64,000 nucleotides of DNA from Nocardioides marmoriginsengisoli (GTDB taxonomy: Bacteria > Actinomycetota > Actinomycetes > Propionibacteriales > Nocardioidaceae). The notes beneath the pieces are model-generated. The model had not been told where the DNA came from. It ran no database searches and was given only the letters and a program-made list of their open reading frames with translations. Position 1 is the first letter of the stretch. Each line of letters starts with the position of its first letter. Positions 52,265 to 62,991 of the stretch are shown in pieces. The position numbers and the translations under genes are program-made. The stretch is taken from the NCBI RefSeq assembly GCF_003725695.1, contig NZ_RJSE01000005.1, positions 1 to 64,000 on the forward strand. Reading direction: 5' to 3'.

Positions 52265-52740
52265 GAATTTCCCTTGCTCTCTCGGGCCAACTTCGAAATC
52301 GTGCGGACCCAGGCGCCGACGTCCGCGGCCGGCACCTGCCTGCCCTTGCCCAGCTGGGCCTTCGCCGCGTCCCGGACGCTGCGCGCCGCGTCCAGCCGGA
52401 ACCCCGTCTCCCACTCCCGGCCGTCGTGCTGCCAGCGGATCACCAGCAGGTCGTCGACCGCCTTGCCGTTGAAGCGCTCCCCCGGACGGGCGCCGTCCAG
52501 CGCATCCGGCCGGATCCGGAACGAGCCGGCGATCCGGACCACGTCGATCCCCTCGGCGGAGAGCGACAACCGGGCCGCGCTCTTGGCGGAGAGACTCTGC
52601 CCGATCACCCGGTTGCCGTCGGCGTCCAGCGTGCCGAGGTACCGCGCCGACGCCTGCAGCTTCGCCGGCGGCAGCTCGGCGATCGGCGGGATCGGCACCA
52701 ACGGCGCGATCCCGTCCGAGGCGTGCCTGAAGAGGGGCAT
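52261..52740 (-). CDS. PH-like domain protein in the pyrimidine operon
   Basis: A 159-residue protein. The core ([57 protein letters not shown]) resembles the PH-like protein found between pyrC and carA in other actinobacteria such as mycobacteria. Unlike those, it shows no N-terminal membrane helix; it begins [20 protein letters not shown]. It overlaps pyrC by 1 nt and carA by 4 nt. Function unknown. Confidence 0.75.
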   Translation of the reverse strand: MPLFRHASDGIAPLVPIPPIAELPPAKLQASARYLGTLDADGNRVIGQSLSAKSAARLSLSAEGIDVVRIAGSFRIRPDALDGARPGERFNGKAVDDLLVIRWQHDGREWETGFRLDAARSVRDAAKAQLGKGRQVPAADVGAWVRTISKLARESKGNS

Positions 52741-54026
52741 CAGGCGAGCTTTCCGTCCAGCACGGTTGGCCTGCCGCGCAGGAACGTGGCCACCACGCGG
52801 CCGGGGAGCTCGCGGCCGGCGTACGGGGTGTTGCGGGAGAGGGACGCCATCGCGCCGGCCTCGATCACCCGGGTCGCGTCGGCGTCGTACAGGACGATGT
52901 TGGCCGGCTCGCCGACCGCGATCGGACGGCCGTGGTCGCCGACCCGACCGATCCGCGCGGGGGCGTAGGAGAGCCGCTCAGCGACGCCCTCCCAGTCGAT
53001 CAGCCCGGAGTCGACCATCGTCTGCTGCACGATCGAGAGCGCGGTCTCCAGCCCCAGCATCCCGAAGGCCGCCGCCTGCCACTCGCAGTCCTTGTCCTCG
53101 TGCGGGTGCGGGGCGTGGTCGGTCGCGACGATGTCCAGGGTCCCGTCCGCCAGACCGGCCCGGACCGCCTCGACGTCGGCGGCCGAGCGCAGCGGCGGGT
53201 TCACCTTGTAGATCGGGTCGTACGTGGCCGCGAGCTCGTCGGTCAGCAGCAGGTGGTGCGGGCAGACCTCGGCGGTGACGTTCCACCCTTTGCTCTTCGC
53301 CCAGCGGACGATCTCCACCGAGCCGGCGGTCGACACGTGGCAGACGTGCAGCCGCGAGCCGACGTGAGCGGTGAGCAGGCAGTCCCGGGCGATGATCGCC
53401 TCCTCCGCCACAGCGGGCCAGCCGCGCAGCCCGAGCCGGCCGGAGAGCTCGCCCTCGTTCATCTGGGCGTCCTCGGTCAGCCGCGGCTCCTGGGCGTGCT
53501 GGGCGATGACGCCGTCGAACGCCTTCACGTACTCCAGCGCCCGGCGCATCAGCACCGGGTCGGCGACGCACTTGCCGTCGTCGGAGAAGACCCGGACCCG
53601 AGCGGCCGAGTCGGCCATCGCGCCGAGCTCGGCGAGCTGCTCGCCGGCCAGACCCACGGTGACCGCGCCGACCGGGTACACGTCGCAGTGCCCCGCCTCG
53701 CGGCCCAGGCGGTGGACCTGCTCGACGACGCCGGCGGTGTCGGCGACCGGATCGGTGTTCGCCATCGCGTGCACCGCGGTGAAGCCGCCCAGCGCCGCCG
53801 CCTGGGTGCCGGACTCCACGGTCTCGGCGTCCTCGCGGCCGGGCTCGCGGAGGTGCGTGTGCAGGTCGACCAGCCCCGGCAGCGCGATCAGGCCGGTCGC
53901 GTCGACCACCTCGGCGCCGTCCGCCGTCAGCCCGGTGCCGATCGCGGAGACGACGCCGTCCGCGATCAGGATGTCGGTCGGCTCCGCGCCGAGGATGCGA
54001 GCGCCGGACAGGAGGTAGCTGGTCAC
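52740..54026 (-). CDS. pyrC: Dihydroorotase
   Basis: A 428-residue class I dihydroorotase of the amidohydrolase superfamily. Metal ligands appear in [27 protein letters not shown] and the catalytic Asp in ATDHAPH. GTG at 54026 overlaps the pyrB stop by 4 nt. Confidence 0.97.
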   Translation of the reverse strand: MTSYLLSGARILGAEPTDILIADGVVSAIGTGLTADGAEVVDATGLIALPGLVDLHTHLREPGREDAETVESGTQAAALGGFTAVHAMANTDPVADTAGVVEQVHRLGREAGHCDVYPVGAVTVGLAGEQLAELGAMADSAARVRVFSDDGKCVADPVLMRRALEYVKAFDGVIAQHAQEPRLTEDAQMNEGELSGRLGLRGWPAVAEEAIIARDCLLTAHVGSRLHVCHVSTAGSVEIVRWAKSKGWNVTAEVCPHHLLLTDELAATYDPIYKVNPPLRSAADVEAVRAGLADGTLDIVATDHAPHPHEDKDCEWQAAAFGMLGLETALSIVQQTMVDSGLIDWEGVAERLSYAPARIGRVGDHGRPIAVGEPANIVLYDADATRVIEAGAMASLSRNTPYAGRELPGRVVATFLRGRPTVLDGKLA

Positions 54027-55000
54027 GCGGGGGTCTCCTCGGTGGTGGGGGTCTCGTCGGCGCCGATGGCCGGTTCGCTGCCGCCGAGCAGCAGGTAGAG
54101 CACGGCCATCCGCACGGCCACGCCGTTGGTGACCTGCTCGACGATCACCGAGCGGTCCGAGTCGGCGACGTCGGCGGTGATCTCCATGCCGCGGATCATC
54201 GGACCGGGGTGCATCACGATGGTGTGGTCCTGCAGGGTCGCCATCCGGCGGGCGTTCAGGCCGTAGCGCCGCGAGTACTCGCGCACGCTCGGGAAGTACG
54301 AGTCGTTCATCCGCTCGCGCTGGACCCGCAGCATCATCACCGCGTCGGCCTTGGGCAGCACCGAGTCCAGGTCGTACGACGTCTCGACGCCCCAAGTCCC
54401 GACGCCGTACGGGAGCAGCGTGGGGGGCGAGACCAGGGTGACCTCGGCGCCGAGGGTCTGCAGCAGCAGCGCGTTGGAGCGAGCCACCCGGCTGTGCAGC
54501 ACGTCGCCCACGATCGCGATCCGGCGGCCGTCGAGGCCGCCCCCGTCGCTAGCCAGGTGCCGGGTCATCGTGAAGGCGTCGAGCAGCGCCTGGGTGGGGT
54601 GCTCGTGGGTGCCGTCGCCGGCGTTGATCACGGTGGACCGCGACCAGCCGGCGTTGGCGAGCGAGTGCGGGGCGCCGGACGCCCAGTGCCGGACGACGAC
54701 GGCGTCGGCGCCCATCGCCTCCAGGGTGAGCGCGGTGTCCTTCAGCGACTCCCCCTTGCTCACCGAGGAGCCCTTGGCGGAGAAGTTGATGACGTCGGCG
54801 GAGAGTCGTTTCGCGGCCGCCTCGAAGGACATCCGGGTCCGGGTGGAGTCCTCGAAGAACAGGTTGACGACGGTGCGGCCGCGCAGGGCCGGCAGCTTCT
54901 TGATCGGCCGGTCGGCCAGGGCGCGCATCTCGCCGGCGGTGGCCAGGATCAGCTCGGCGTCGTCCCGGGTCAGGTCCCCGGCGGACAGCAGGTGCTTCAT
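54023..55000 (-). CDS. pyrB: Aspartate carbamoyltransferase catalytic chain
   Basis: A 325-residue catalytic chain with [19 protein letters not shown] (carbamoyl-phosphate loop), [13 protein letters not shown] and [12 protein letters not shown]. No pyrI regulatory gene is near, as is normal for actinobacteria. It overlaps pyrR by 4 nt. Confidence 0.97.
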   Translation of the reverse strand: MKHLLSAGDLTRDDAELILATAGEMRALADRPIKKLPALRGRTVVNLFFEDSTRTRMSFEAAAKRLSADVINFSAKGSSVSKGESLKDTALTLEAMGADAVVVRHWASGAPHSLANAGWSRSTVINAGDGTHEHPTQALLDAFTMTRHLASDGGGLDGRRIAIVGDVLHSRVARSNALLLQTLGAEVTLVSPPTLLPYGVGTWGVETSYDLDSVLPKADAVMMLRVQRERMNDSYFPSVREYSRRYGLNARRMATLQDHTIVMHPGPMIRGMEITADVADSDRSVIVEQVTNGVAVRMAVLYLLLGGSEPAIGADETPTTEETPA

Positions 55001-55566
55001 CGGATCGTCACCGAGTCCTCCCCGTCGTACTCCTCGAGCCGGACGGCCACCTTCTCGGCCTGGGACGTCGGCAGGTTCTTGCCGACGAAGTCGGCCCGGA
55101 TCGGCAGGTCCCGGTGCCCGCGGTCGACCAGGACGGCGAGCCGGACGGCCTGGGGGCGACCGATGTCGTTCATCGCGTCCAGCGCCGAGCGGATCGTCCG
55201 CCCGGAGTACAGGACGTCGTCGACCAGGACGACGATCTTGTCGTCGATGCCGCCGGCCGGGATCTCGGTCGGCAGCAGGGTCCGGGCCGGGCGCATCCGC
55301 AGGTCGTCGCGGTACATCGTGATGTCCAGGGAGCCGACCGGCACCTCGACGCCCTCGACCTCGGCGATCCGGGCGGCGATCCGCTGGGCGAGGTGGACGC
55401 CGCGGCTCGGGATGCCGAGCAGGACCAGGTCGTGCGAACCCTTGTTGCGCTCGAGGATCTCGTGCGAGATGCGCGTCAGTGCCCGGGCGATGTCACGGGC
55501 GTCGAGGACGGTGCGGCCGTCGGCCGGCAGGTCCGTCCCGGGTGGGGGCGCAGCGGTAGGCGTCAT
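54997..55566 (-). CDS. pyrR: PyrR regulator / uracil phosphoribosyltransferase
   Basis: A 189-residue PRTase-fold protein with the PRPP loop [19 protein letters not shown] and [14 protein letters not shown]. In actinobacteria PyrR binds the pyr mRNA leader when UMP is high. The ATG at 55566 has AGGAGG about 9 nt upstream, inside the PyrR-binding hairpin. Confidence 0.96.
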   Translation of the reverse strand: MTPTAAPPPGTDLPADGRTVLDARDIARALTRISHEILERNKGSHDLVLLGIPSRGVHLAQRIAARIAEVEGVEVPVGSLDITMYRDDLRMRPARTLLPTEIPAGGIDDKIVVLVDDVLYSGRTIRSALDAMNDIGRPQAVRLAVLVDRGHRDLPIRADFVGKNLPTSQAEKVAVRLEEYDGEDSVTIR

Positions 55567-55575
55567 CGCGCCTGA

Positions 55576-55633
55576 CCTCCTTCTCCGCCTCACGGGACGG
55601 ATCGTTAAAGGATGTCGAACAGCCCCGACTCTA
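55576..55633 (-). promoter_or_regulatory. PyrR-binding leader hairpin and pyr promoter
   Basis: On the minus strand a -10 box TAGAGT (55628-55633) precedes a hairpin with an upper stem CCGTC/GGCGG (55596-55600 with 55585-55589) and the hexaloop CCGTGA (55590-55595), which matches the PyrR loop consensus CNGNGA. A lower pairing TCCTT (55608-55612) with AAGGA (55578-55582) covers the pyrR ribosome binding site AGGAGG (55576-55581). PyrR bound to UMP should stabilise it and block translation. Confidence 0.8.
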
Positions 55634-55672
55634 CCAGTCCGGCGACGGACCCCGGCCGCCGGTACTGCCGCG

Positions 55673-57025
55673 CTAGAGCAGGTCCCGGAGGACGGGCTGC
55701 ACGGCCCGGTAGAACGTCGGGTAGGCGAAGTGCATCTCCGCCAGGGTCGCGATCGGGATCTCGGCGTGGATCGCGGTCGCCAGCATCGAGAGCACCTCGC
55801 CGCCGGTGGAGGCCACCACGCACGCGCCGACCAGCACCCCGCGGGACCGGTCCGCCACCAGCTTGACCAGGCCCTCCTCCTTCGCCAGCCAGCCCCGGGA
55901 ACCCAGGTCGCCGGTCGCCACCCGCACGTCCAGGCCCTGCTGGCGCGCGGCCGCCTCCGAGAGGCCGACCGACCCGATCTCCGGAGCGGTGAAGGTTGCC
56001 CGCGCCACCGCCCGGTAGTCCGCCCAGGGACCGTCCTCGCCGAGGACGTCGCGGACGACCACGTCGGCCTGGTACATCGAGACGTGCGTGAACGCGCCCT
56101 TGCCGGTGATGTCGCCGACAGCCCAGACCCCGTCGGCCACCCGCATCCGCTGGTCCGGTTCGAGCACCCGCGCCTCCGGGTCCAGGCCGACGTGCTCGAG
56201 CCCGATCCCGGCGAGGTTGTTGCGCCGCCCGGCCGCGACCAATAGCCGCTCGGAGACGATCTCCCGGTCGTCGAGGACCACGGTGAACGCGTCCCCGGCG
56301 TGCTCGACCCGCTGGATCCTCGCCCCGGTGACCACCTCGATGCCCTGCGCGGCGAACGCCCGGGTCAGCAGGTCCGACGCCTCGGGCTCCTCGACCGCGA
56401 TCAGCCGGTCCGCGACCTCGACCACGGTGACCGCGACGCCGAACGTCGCGAGCACCTGGGCCAGCTCGCAGCCGATCGGGCCGCCGCCGATCACGGTCAG
56501 GGACGCCGGCAGCTCGGTGACCTTGACGATCTCCCGGTTGGTCCAGAACGGTGTCTCCGCCAAGCCGTCGATCGGCGGTGCGCCGGGCGTCGTACCGGTG
56601 TTGAGGACGATGCCGCGGCGGGCGACGTACGCCGTCCCGTCGACGGTGACCTCGCGCGGAGCCGTGATCGTCCCCCGGCCGCGGACGAAGGTCGCGCCGG
56701 CCGCCTCCAGCCGCTCGACGGCCACCTTGTCGTCCCAGTCGTCGGTAGCCTCGTCCCGGATCCGGGACGCGACCGGACCCCAGTCGGGGCGTACGTCGGC
56801 TCTCCCGGCCAGGCCGGGGACCCGGCGGGCCTGCTGCAGCGCGGTCGCCGCGGCGATCATCATCTTCGACGGCACGCACCCGAAGTACGGGCACTCGCCG
56901 CCGACCAGGCGCTCGTCGATCGCGACGACGTCGAGGCCCTTGCCGGCGAGCACCGCGGCGGCGTGCTCACCGCCCGGCCCGAGTCCGAGGACGACGACGT
57001 CACACTCCTGCTGGTGCTGGCTCAT
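55673..57025 (-). CDS. Flavin disulfide oxidoreductase, lipoamide-dehydrogenase/mercuric-reductase family
   Basis: A 450-residue two-dinucleotide-binding protein: FAD loop [14 protein letters not shown], redox-active Cys pair [16 protein letters not shown](P) loop [18 protein letters not shown], and [21 protein letters not shown]. The C-terminal dimerisation domain ends [12 protein letters not shown] where true lipoamide dehydrogenases have a HPTLSE His-Glu pair; the His/Glu charge relay is therefore absent, so the substrate is likely something else. It is related to the actinobacterial quinone or diaphorase-type proteins. The ATG at 57025 was chosen over a TTG four codons upstream. Confidence 0.85.
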   Translation of the reverse strand: MSQHQQECDVVVLGLGPGGEHAAAVLAGKGLDVVAIDERLVGGECPYFGCVPSKMMIAAATALQQARRVPGLAGRADVRPDWGPVASRIRDEATDDWDDKVAVERLEAAGATFVRGRGTITAPREVTVDGTAYVARRGIVLNTGTTPGAPPIDGLAETPFWTNREIVKVTELPASLTVIGGGPIGCELAQVLATFGVAVTVVEVADRLIAVEEPEASDLLTRAFAAQGIEVVTGARIQRVEHAGDAFTVVLDDREIVSERLLVAAGRRNNLAGIGLEHVGLDPEARVLEPDQRMRVADGVWAVGDITGKGAFTHVSMYQADVVVRDVLGEDGPWADYRAVARATFTAPEIGSVGLSEAAARQQGLDVRVATGDLGSRGWLAKEEGLVKLVADRSRGVLVGACVVASTGGEVLSMLATAIHAEIPIATLAEMHFAYPTFYRAVQPVLRDLL

Positions 57026-57067
57026 ACGGCCAGACAACCACCCGGAGCCGACGAGGACCAGTGCCGG

Positions 57068-57083
57068 CTAGGGCGTGCCCTAG
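57068..57083. repeat. Perfect 7-bp inverted repeat at the nusB 3' end
   Basis: CTAGGGC-GT-GCCCTAG spans the nusB stop codon and lies about 45 bp before the disulfide reductase gene. It may be a terminator stem or an operator; no T-run follows. Confidence 0.45.
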
Positions 57084-57490
57084 GCGAGCAGGCGTTCCTT
57101 GTCGCGGGTCACCGACGCCAGGATGCCGTTGACGAACCCCGGGGACTCGTCGGTGGACAGGTCCCGGGCCAGGTTGACCGCCTCGCTGACCGCGACCGCG
57201 TCCGGGACGTCGTCGACGTACAGGAGCTCGTAGATGCCGAGCCGCAGCACGTTCCGGTCGACGGCCGGGAGCCGCTCGATCGTCCAGCCCTCGGCGTAGG
57301 TCGAGATCAGCTCGTCGAGACGGGCAGCCTTCTCGTGGACACCGCGGACCAGGGTGACCGTGTACTCGTTGGACGGGGCCTCGCCGGCGTCGACCTGCGA
57401 GCTCAGCAGCTCGTCGACGGACATTCCACGGGCCTCGGCGGCGAAGATCAGGTCGAGAGCCCGCTTCCGGGCCTTGGAGCGGGCGCTCAT
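57080..57490 (-). CDS. nusB: Transcription antitermination factor NusB
   Basis: A 136-residue all-helical RNA-binding protein (MSARSKARKRALDLIFAAEARGM..., IYELLYVDDVPDAVAVSEAVNLARDLSTDESPGFVNGIL). It forms the rRNA antitermination complex with NusE. 28 nt after efp. Confidence 0.97.
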   Translation of the reverse strand: MSARSKARKRALDLIFAAEARGMSVDELLSSQVDAGEAPSNEYTVTLVRGVHEKAARLDELISTYAEGWTIERLPAVDRNVLRLGIYELLYVDDVPDAVAVSEAVNLARDLSTDESPGFVNGILASVTRDKERLLA

Positions 57491-57518
57491 CGTGCTGCGA
57501 TTCGCGTGGACAGCCGAC

Positions 57519-58085
57519 TCAGCCCTTGACCCGGCCGAGGTAGGAACCGCCCTCGCGGGTGTCGACCTTGATCTTCTCGCCCTGGTTGATGAAGAGCGGG
57601 ACCTGGATCTCGTGGCCGGTCTCCAGGGTGGCCGGCTTGGTGCGCCCGGTGGCGCTGTCACCGGCCAGGCCGGGCTCGGTGAAGGTGATCTCCAGCTCTA
57701 CGGAGGCGGGCAGCTCGACGAACAGGACCCGGCCGTCGTTGGTCGCGACGATCGCCTCCTGGTTCTCCAGCAGGTAGTTGGTGGCGTCGCCGACGATCTC
57801 GGGCGAGACCTCGAGCTGGTCGTAGGTCGAGGTGTCCATGAAGACGAACGAGGTGCCGTCGTTGTACAGGTACTGCATCGTCCGCTTGTCGACCGTCGCG
57901 GTCTCGACCTTGGTGCCCGCGTTGAAGGTCTTGTCGACGTTCTTGCCGGACTCGACGTTGCGCAGCTTGGTGCGGACGAACGCCGGACCCTTGCCCGGCT
58001 TCACGTGCTGGAAGTCGGTGACAGCCCAGAGCTGACCGTCGATGTTGAGAACCATGCCGTTCTTGAGGTCGTTCGTCGTTGCCAT
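57519..58085 (-). CDS. efp: Elongation factor P
   Basis: A 188-residue EF-P with three beta-barrel domains; the tip loop is [10 protein letters not shown], its Lys the usual modification position. It relieves stalling at polyproline. A TAGACT -10 box lies at 58151-58156, overlapping the end of aroQ, so efp-nusB probably have their own promoter. Confidence 0.97.
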   Translation of the reverse strand: MATTNDLKNGMVLNIDGQLWAVTDFQHVKPGKGPAFVRTKLRNVESGKNVDKTFNAGTKVETATVDKRTMQYLYNDGTSFVFMDTSTYDQLEVSPEIVGDATNYLLENQEAIVATNDGRVLFVELPASVELEITFTEPGLAGDSATGRTKPATLETGHEIQVPLFINQGEKIKVDTREGGSYLGRVKG

Positions 58086-58153
58086 GCGCGCAGGAACCTT
58101 GTCTTTGGAGTGCGGTGGAGGGGCGGCACCTGGAGGCGCGCCAGCGGGAGAGT

Positions 58154-58591
58154 CTATCCGTTCCGGGACGAAGCCAGGTGCTCCAGTGCCATCCGGTACC
58201 CGTCGACGCCGTACCCGGCGATCACCGCGGCCGCGTGCGGGGTCACCACCGAGGTGTGCCGGAACACCTCGGGACGGGACTCCGGGTCGGAGATGTGCAC
58301 CTCGACCAGGGGGGCCGTGAGCTGACCGCAGGCGTCGAAGATCGCGTACGAGTAGTGCGTCCAGGCGGCGGCATTGAGCACCACCGGGGTCTCGGTGTCG
58401 GCCGCGTCGTTGAGCCAGTCCAGCAGCTCGCCCTCGTGGTTGGTCTGCCGGACCTCGACCTCCAGGCCGAGGTCGAGACCCCAGCCGACGCAGCGGTCGG
58501 CGAGCTCGTCGTGGGTGGTGTACCCGTAGATCTCCGGCTGCCGCCGACCGAGCCGGCCCAGGTTGGGGCCGTTCAGGACGAGCACCTTCAT
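58154..58591 (-). CDS. aroQ: Type II 3-dehydroquinate dehydratase
   Basis: A 145-residue enzyme with [21 protein letters not shown] (catalytic Tyr loop), [26 protein letters not shown] and [18 protein letters not shown]. Third step of the shikimate path. ATG overlaps aroB by 4 nt. Confidence 0.97.
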   Translation of the reverse strand: MKVLVLNGPNLGRLGRRQPEIYGYTTHDELADRCVGWGLDLGLEVEVRQTNHEGELLDWLNDAADTETPVVLNAAAWTHYSYAIFDACGQLTAPLVEVHISDPESRPEVFRHTSVVTPHAAAVIAGYGVDGYRMALEHLASSRNG

Positions 58592-59694
58592 CGCGCACCG
58601 GCCAGGTGCTCGTACGCCGCCCGGAGGTCGGCGTCGGTGGGACCGGCCAGGATCGACGGCTGCGCGAGGCCGTCCAGGACCACGAACCGGAGCTGGGAGC
58701 CGCGAGTCTTCTTGTCGACGCGCATGGCGTCGTGCAGCACCTCGAAGTCGACCTCGCCGAAACGGACCGGCAGGCCCACCGACGCCAGCGCGGCGGCGTG
58801 CCGGGCGGCGGTGTCCGCGTCGAGCCGGCCGGCGAGCCGCGCGAGCTCGGCGACGTAGACCATGCCCAGCGCGACCGCCTCGCCGTGCCGGACCCGGTAC
58901 GACGTCGCCTTCTCGATCGCGTGCGCCATCGTGTGGCCGTAGTTCAGGACCTCGCGCCCGGGGTGGCCGTCGGCTCCCCCGGTCTCCTTCAGGTCGCCCA
59001 CGACGACCGCGATCTTGACCGCGATCGCCCGCTCGACGAGCTCCCGGAGCTCCGCCGAGCGCGGCTCCAGCGCATCGGCCGGGCAGCGCTCGATCAGGGC
59101 CAGGATCTCCGGGTCGGCGATGAAGCCGCACTTGACGACCTCGCCGAGACCGGCGATCAGCTCCGGCTCCGCCAGGGTGCCGAGGACGTCCAGGTCGACC
59201 ACGACGCCGGCGGGCTCGTGGAAGGAACCGACCAGATTCTTGCCGGCCCGGGTGTTCATCCCGGTCTTGCCGCCGACGGCCGCGTCCACCATCGCGAGCA
59301 GCGTGGTCGGCACGTGCACCACCGGGACGCCGCGCAGCCAGGTGGCCGCGATGAAGCCGCCCATGTCGGTGGTGGCGCCGCCGCCGACCGTGACGACGGC
59401 GTCGGAGCGGGTGAAGCCGGCAGCGCCGAGCTGCTCCCAGGCGTCGATCGCGACCGCGCCGGTCTTGGCGATCTCGCCGTCCGGCAGCACGATCCGGAGC
59501 ACCTCGTAGTCGCCGAGCGTGGCGATCACCCGCTCGGCGATCCCGGCCAGCGGCTCGGCGTGGACCACGGCGACCCGCTGCGGGCGGTCGCCGAGCATCC
59601 CGGCGACCTCGCCGAGGACGCCGTGCCCGACCACCACGTCGTACGGCGAGGCGCCACCGACGTGCATCCGGGTCTCAGTCGTGCTGGTGGACAT
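58588..59694 (-). CDS. aroB: 3-dehydroquinate synthase
   Basis: A 368-residue NAD- and metal-dependent enzyme with [56 protein letters not shown] and metal ligands in [12 protein letters not shown] and [11 protein letters not shown] chose the ATG at 59694, which overlaps the aroK end by 20 nt. Confidence 0.97.
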   Translation of the reverse strand: MSTSTTETRMHVGGASPYDVVVGHGVLGEVAGMLGDRPQRVAVVHAEPLAGIAERVIATLGDYEVLRIVLPDGEIAKTGAVAIDAWEQLGAAGFTRSDAVVTVGGGATTDMGGFIAATWLRGVPVVHVPTTLLAMVDAAVGGKTGMNTRAGKNLVGSFHEPAGVVVDLDVLGTLAEPELIAGLGEVVKCGFIADPEILALIERCPADALEPRSAELRELVERAIAVKIAVVVGDLKETGGADGHPGREVLNYGHTMAHAIEKATSYRVRHGEAVALGMVYVAELARLAGRLDADTAARHAAALASVGLPVRFGEVDFEVLHDAMRVDKKTRGSQLRFVVLDGLAQPSILAGPTDADLRAAYEHLAGAR

Positions 59695-60205
59695 GCTCAC
59701 CATCCTGCACCAGCGCCAGCACCAGGTCAGCAACCTCGGCGGCATCCAGCCCGTCGGTGGGGACGGTGTGCCGGGCCACCGCCGCGTAGATCGGGGTGCG
59801 CTCGTCGAGCAGCTGCTTGATCCGGCCGCGGACGTTGCCGAGCAGGAGCGGGCGGGAGACGCCCAGGCCGACCCGGGACGCGGCGTCGCTCAGGCCGACC
59901 TGCAGGAAGACGACCTGGTGGCCGTCGAGCAGTGCCCGGGTGGACTCGTCGAGGACCGCGCCGCCACCGAGGGCCAAGACTCCCCCGTGGGAGCTCAGCG
60001 CCGCCGCTACGGCGATCCGCTCGAGCTCACGGAAGTGGTCCTCGCCGTCGTCGACGAAGATCTCCGCCACCGGCTTGCCCGCGGTCGCCTCGACCAGCTG
60101 GTCGGTGTCGAGGAACTCGACGCCGAGCGCCGTGGCGACCAGACCGCCCACGGTCGTCTTGCCGGCGCCCATCGAGCCGACGAGCACGAGCAGCGGTGCC
60201 GTCAC
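59675..60205 (-). CDS. aroK: Shikimate kinase
   Basis: A 176-residue kinase with P-loop [11 protein letters not shown], the shikimate-binding [19 protein letters not shown] and [11 protein letters not shown] at 60205 overlaps the aroC stop by 4 nt. Confidence 0.97.
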   Translation of the reverse strand: MTAPLLVLVGSMGAGKTTVGGLVATALGVEFLDTDQLVEATAGKPVAEIFVDDGEDHFRELERIAVAAALSSHGGVLALGGGAVLDESTRALLDGHQVVFLQVGLSDAASRVGLGVSRPLLLGNVRGRIKQLLDERTPIYAAVARHTVPTDGLDAAEVADLVLALVQDGEHVHQHD

Positions 60206-61380
60206 CTGAACCTCAGGTTGGCCAGGTAGTTCTCCAGGTTGCGCTTGGTCTCGCCCACGGAGTCGCCGCCGAACTTCTCCAGCAGCGCGTCCGCCAGCAC
60301 CAGCGCAACCATCGCCTCGGCGACGATCCCGGCCGCCGGCACCGCGCAGACGTCGGAGCGCTGGTGATGCGCGACCGCGGCCTCCCCGGTGGCGACGTCG
60401 ACGGTGCGCAGCGCCCGCGGGACGGTGGCGATCGGCTTCATCGCGGCCCGGACCCGGAGGGTCTCGCCGGTCGACATCCCGCCCTCGGTGCCGCCCGAGC
60501 GTCCCGACGTACGGCGGATCGCCCCGTCGGTGCTCACGATCTCGTCGTGCGCCAGCGACCCCGGAGTGGCGGCCAGGTCGAAGCCGTCGCCGACCTCGAC
60601 ACCCTTGATCGCCTGGATGCCCATCAGCGCGCCGGCCAGCTTGGCGTCGAGCCGCCGGTCCCAGTGCACGTGCGAGCCCAGGCCCGGCGGGAGGCCGTGC
60701 ACGACCACCTCGACGACGCCGCCGAGGGTGTCGCCGTCCTCGTGGGCCTGGTCGATGCGGGCGACCATCGCCGCCGACGCGTCCGCGTCCAGGCAGCGCA
60801 CCGGGTCCTCGTCGAGGCGCGGCGTGTCACCGCGCTCCGGGACAGAACCCGCCGGAGCGGGCACCCCGCCGAGCTCGACCACGTGCGAGAGGACCTCGAC
60901 GTCGGCCACCTGCGCGAGGAAGTTGGTGGCCACCCGGCCGAGCGCCACCCGGGCGGCGGTCTCGCGCGCCGACGCGCGTTCCAGGATCGGGCGGGCCTCG
61001 CCGAAGTCGTACTTCTGCATGCCGGCGAGGTCGGCGTGCCCGGGGCGCGGCCGGGTCAGGGCGGCGTTGCGCCCGGTCTCCTTGAGCAGCGAGGGGTCGA
61101 CCGGGTCGGCCGCCATCACCGTCTCCCACTTGGGCCACTCGGTGTTGCCGACGCTGATCGCGATCGGGCCGCCCTGGGTGACGCCGTGCCGGACCCCGCC
61201 GGTGATGGTGACCTCGTCCTGCTCGAACTTCATCCGGGCACCACGGCCGTAACCGAGCCGCCGGCGGGCCAGCGCATCGGCGATGTCGGCGGAGGTCACC
61301 TCGACGTGAGCCGGGAGACCTTCAAGGATTGCGGTCAGGGAGGGGCCGTGCGACTCCCCCGCGGTGAGCCATCGGAGCAT
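60202..61380 (-). CDS. aroC: Chorismate synthase
   Basis: A 392-residue FMN-dependent enzyme with [32 protein letters not shown] and [14 protein letters not shown]. Last step of the shikimate path. Separated from the prepilin peptidase by 43 nt, so it can have its own promoter. Confidence 0.97.
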   Translation of the reverse strand: MLRWLTAGESHGPSLTAILEGLPAHVEVTSADIADALARRRLGYGRGARMKFEQDEVTITGGVRHGVTQGGPIAISVGNTEWPKWETVMAADPVDPSLLKETGRNAALTRPRPGHADLAGMQKYDFGEARPILERASARETAARVALGRVATNFLAQVADVEVLSHVVELGGVPAPAGSVPERGDTPRLDEDPVRCLDADASAAMVARIDQAHEDGDTLGGVVEVVVHGLPPGLGSHVHWDRRLDAKLAGALMGIQAIKGVEVGDGFDLAATPGSLAHDEIVSTDGAIRRTSGRSGGTEGGMSTGETLRVRAAMKPIATVPRALRTVDVATGEAAVAHHQRSDVCAVPAAGIVAEAMVALVLADALLEKFGGDSVGETKRNLENYLANLRFR

Positions 61381-61423
61381 GTGCGAAGTCTTTCACGCGC
61401 GGCGCCGGCGGTGGCCGTCGCCG

Positions 61424-62158
61424 TCAGTAACCGAGACTGCCGGCGATCCACGGCCCGGTCGCGATCCCGACCAGTGCCCCGATCACCATGAACGGACCGA
61501 ACGGGATCCGGCTCTTCAGGAAGCCCCGGTCGCGGCGGACCAGGGCGACCACGATCCCCGGGGCCACGAAGACCACGAACCCGGCGTAGATCCCGATCAC
61601 GACCTCGGCCCAGCCCAGGTAGCCCAGGCCGAAGGCGAGCAGCGCGGAGAGCCGCACGTCGCCGAAGCCCATCCCCGCGGACCTGATCCACCAGAGCATC
61701 CAGAAGATCGAGCGCACCACCAGCATCGCGATCACGGCTCGGAGCAGGGCGTCGAGATCGGCGGACACCAGGGCGGCGACGACCCCCAGCGCGAGCAGCA
61801 CGGCGTGCGCCGGCAGCAGCAACCGGCTGGGCAGCAGCCGGGTGTGCCAGTCGATGTAGCCGAGCGCCACGCAGACCGGGACCGCGGGCAGCAGGACCAG
61901 CAACGGCCAGTGCCAGCCGACCGAGGCGCCGATCACCGCGCTGGCGAGGCCGGTCGCCACGGCTGCCTGCCAGGCGAGGCCGCGGCGGGCCGCCAGATCG
62001 ACGTACAAGAGCTTCGGCGCGGCATCCGGGGCCGCCTCGGGGTCGGGATCCGGTTCGGGGACCAGAGCCACCATCCTGGGCACCAGCAGACCGGCGAGCA
62101 AGCCGATCGCCAGCGCCGCCAGTGCGGTCGCCGGATGACCCGGGTCGAACCAGCTCAC
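61424..62158 (-). CDS. Prepilin peptidase, A24 family
   Basis: A 244-residue polytopic aspartic protease. The two catalytic Asp are in LGYIDWHTRLLPS and MGFGDVRLSALLAFGLGYLGW (GxGD motif shown as GFGD). The N-terminal zinc Cys domain of PilD is absent, suggesting peptidase without N-methylation. About seven hydrophobic segments. It processes type IV/Tad-like prepilins, whose genes are not in this window; the location between aroE and aroC is usual in actinobacteria. The GTG at 62158 overlaps the aroE stop by 4 nt. Confidence 0.88.
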   Translation of the reverse strand: MSWFDPGHPATALAALAIGLLAGLLVPRMVALVPEPDPDPEAAPDAAPKLLYVDLAARRGLAWQAAVATGLASAVIGASVGWHWPLLVLLPAVPVCVALGYIDWHTRLLPSRLLLPAHAVLLALGVVAALVSADLDALLRAVIAMLVVRSIFWMLWWIRSAGMGFGDVRLSALLAFGLGYLGWAEVVIGIYAGFVVFVAPGIVVALVRRDRGFLKSRIPFGPFMVIGALVGIATGPWIAGSLGY

Positions 62159-62988
62159 CGCCGGGTCCGGGCTGCCAGCGCACCTTCCCCGGCGGCCCGC
62201 ATCGCGGCGACCGGAGCGGTCTGCTTGGTCATCAGCTCGACCTGCAGCGCTGCCTGGTTGATCAGCAGGTCCAGGCCGCTGATCAGGATCCGGCCGGACA
62301 CCAGGGCGGCGGCGGCCAGCGGCGTCGGCCACGGGTCGTAGATCACCTCGAAGACGACCGGGCACGGGTCGGCGCTCTTCACCAGCCACTTCGTCTGGGC
62401 CACGGCCGGGATCGTGGAGACCACCAGGTCCACCGCGCCGACCGGGTCGCCCAGGGTCCCGACGGTGACCGCCGGGCCGCGCTCGAAGGCCGCCACGACC
62501 TGGAGGGTCTCGGTGGCCCGGGACGGCTCCCGGACCAGCAGCCGCGCGTGCTGGCAGCCGAGCTCGCCCAACGCCAGCAGCATCGAGGCCGCGGTGGCAC
62601 CGCCGCCGAGGACCACGGCCTCGGTGAACGGCCCGGGGACCCGCTCCCGGAGCGCGGCGATCGCGCCCGGGATGTCGGTGTTGTAGCCGGTCAGCGCGCC
62701 GTGGTTGAGAACCACCGTGTTCGCCGACCCGGACAGCCGAGCCCACGGGTCCGCGTCGTCGAGCATCGGCATCACGGTGCGCTTGAGCGGCATCGTCAGC
62801 GAGAGGCCGCGCCAGGTGCGGTCCAGCCCCTTGATGAACCGGGCCAGCTCACGCTCCTCCACGTCGATCGCCTGGTAGCTCCAGGGCAGCCCGAGCTCGG
62901 CGTACGCCGCCCGGTGCAGCACCGGGGAGAGCGAGTGGTCGATGGGCGAGCCGAGAACGGCGCACTTCGTGGCTGCGGTCGTGGGCAT
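62155..62988 (-). CDS. aroE: Shikimate dehydrogenase
   Basis: A 277-residue enzyme with CAVLGSPIDHSLSPVLHRAAY, the catalytic-Lys loop WRGLSLTMPLKRTVMP, the NADP loop AVVLGGGATAASML and a C-terminal LLINQAALQVELMT segment. It lies 3 nt after mltG. Confidence 0.94.
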   Translation of the reverse strand: MPTTAATKCAVLGSPIDHSLSPVLHRAAYAELGLPWSYQAIDVEERELARFIKGLDRTWRGLSLTMPLKRTVMPMLDDADPWARLSGSANTVVLNHGALTGYNTDIPGAIAALRERVPGPFTEAVVLGGGATAASMLLALGELGCQHARLLVREPSRATETLQVVAAFERGPAVTVGTLGDPVGAVDLVVSTIPAVAQTKWLVKSADPCPVVFEVIYDPWPTPLAAAALVSGRILISGLDLLINQAALQVELMTKQTAPVAAMRAAGEGALAARTRR

Positions 62989-62991
62989 CGG

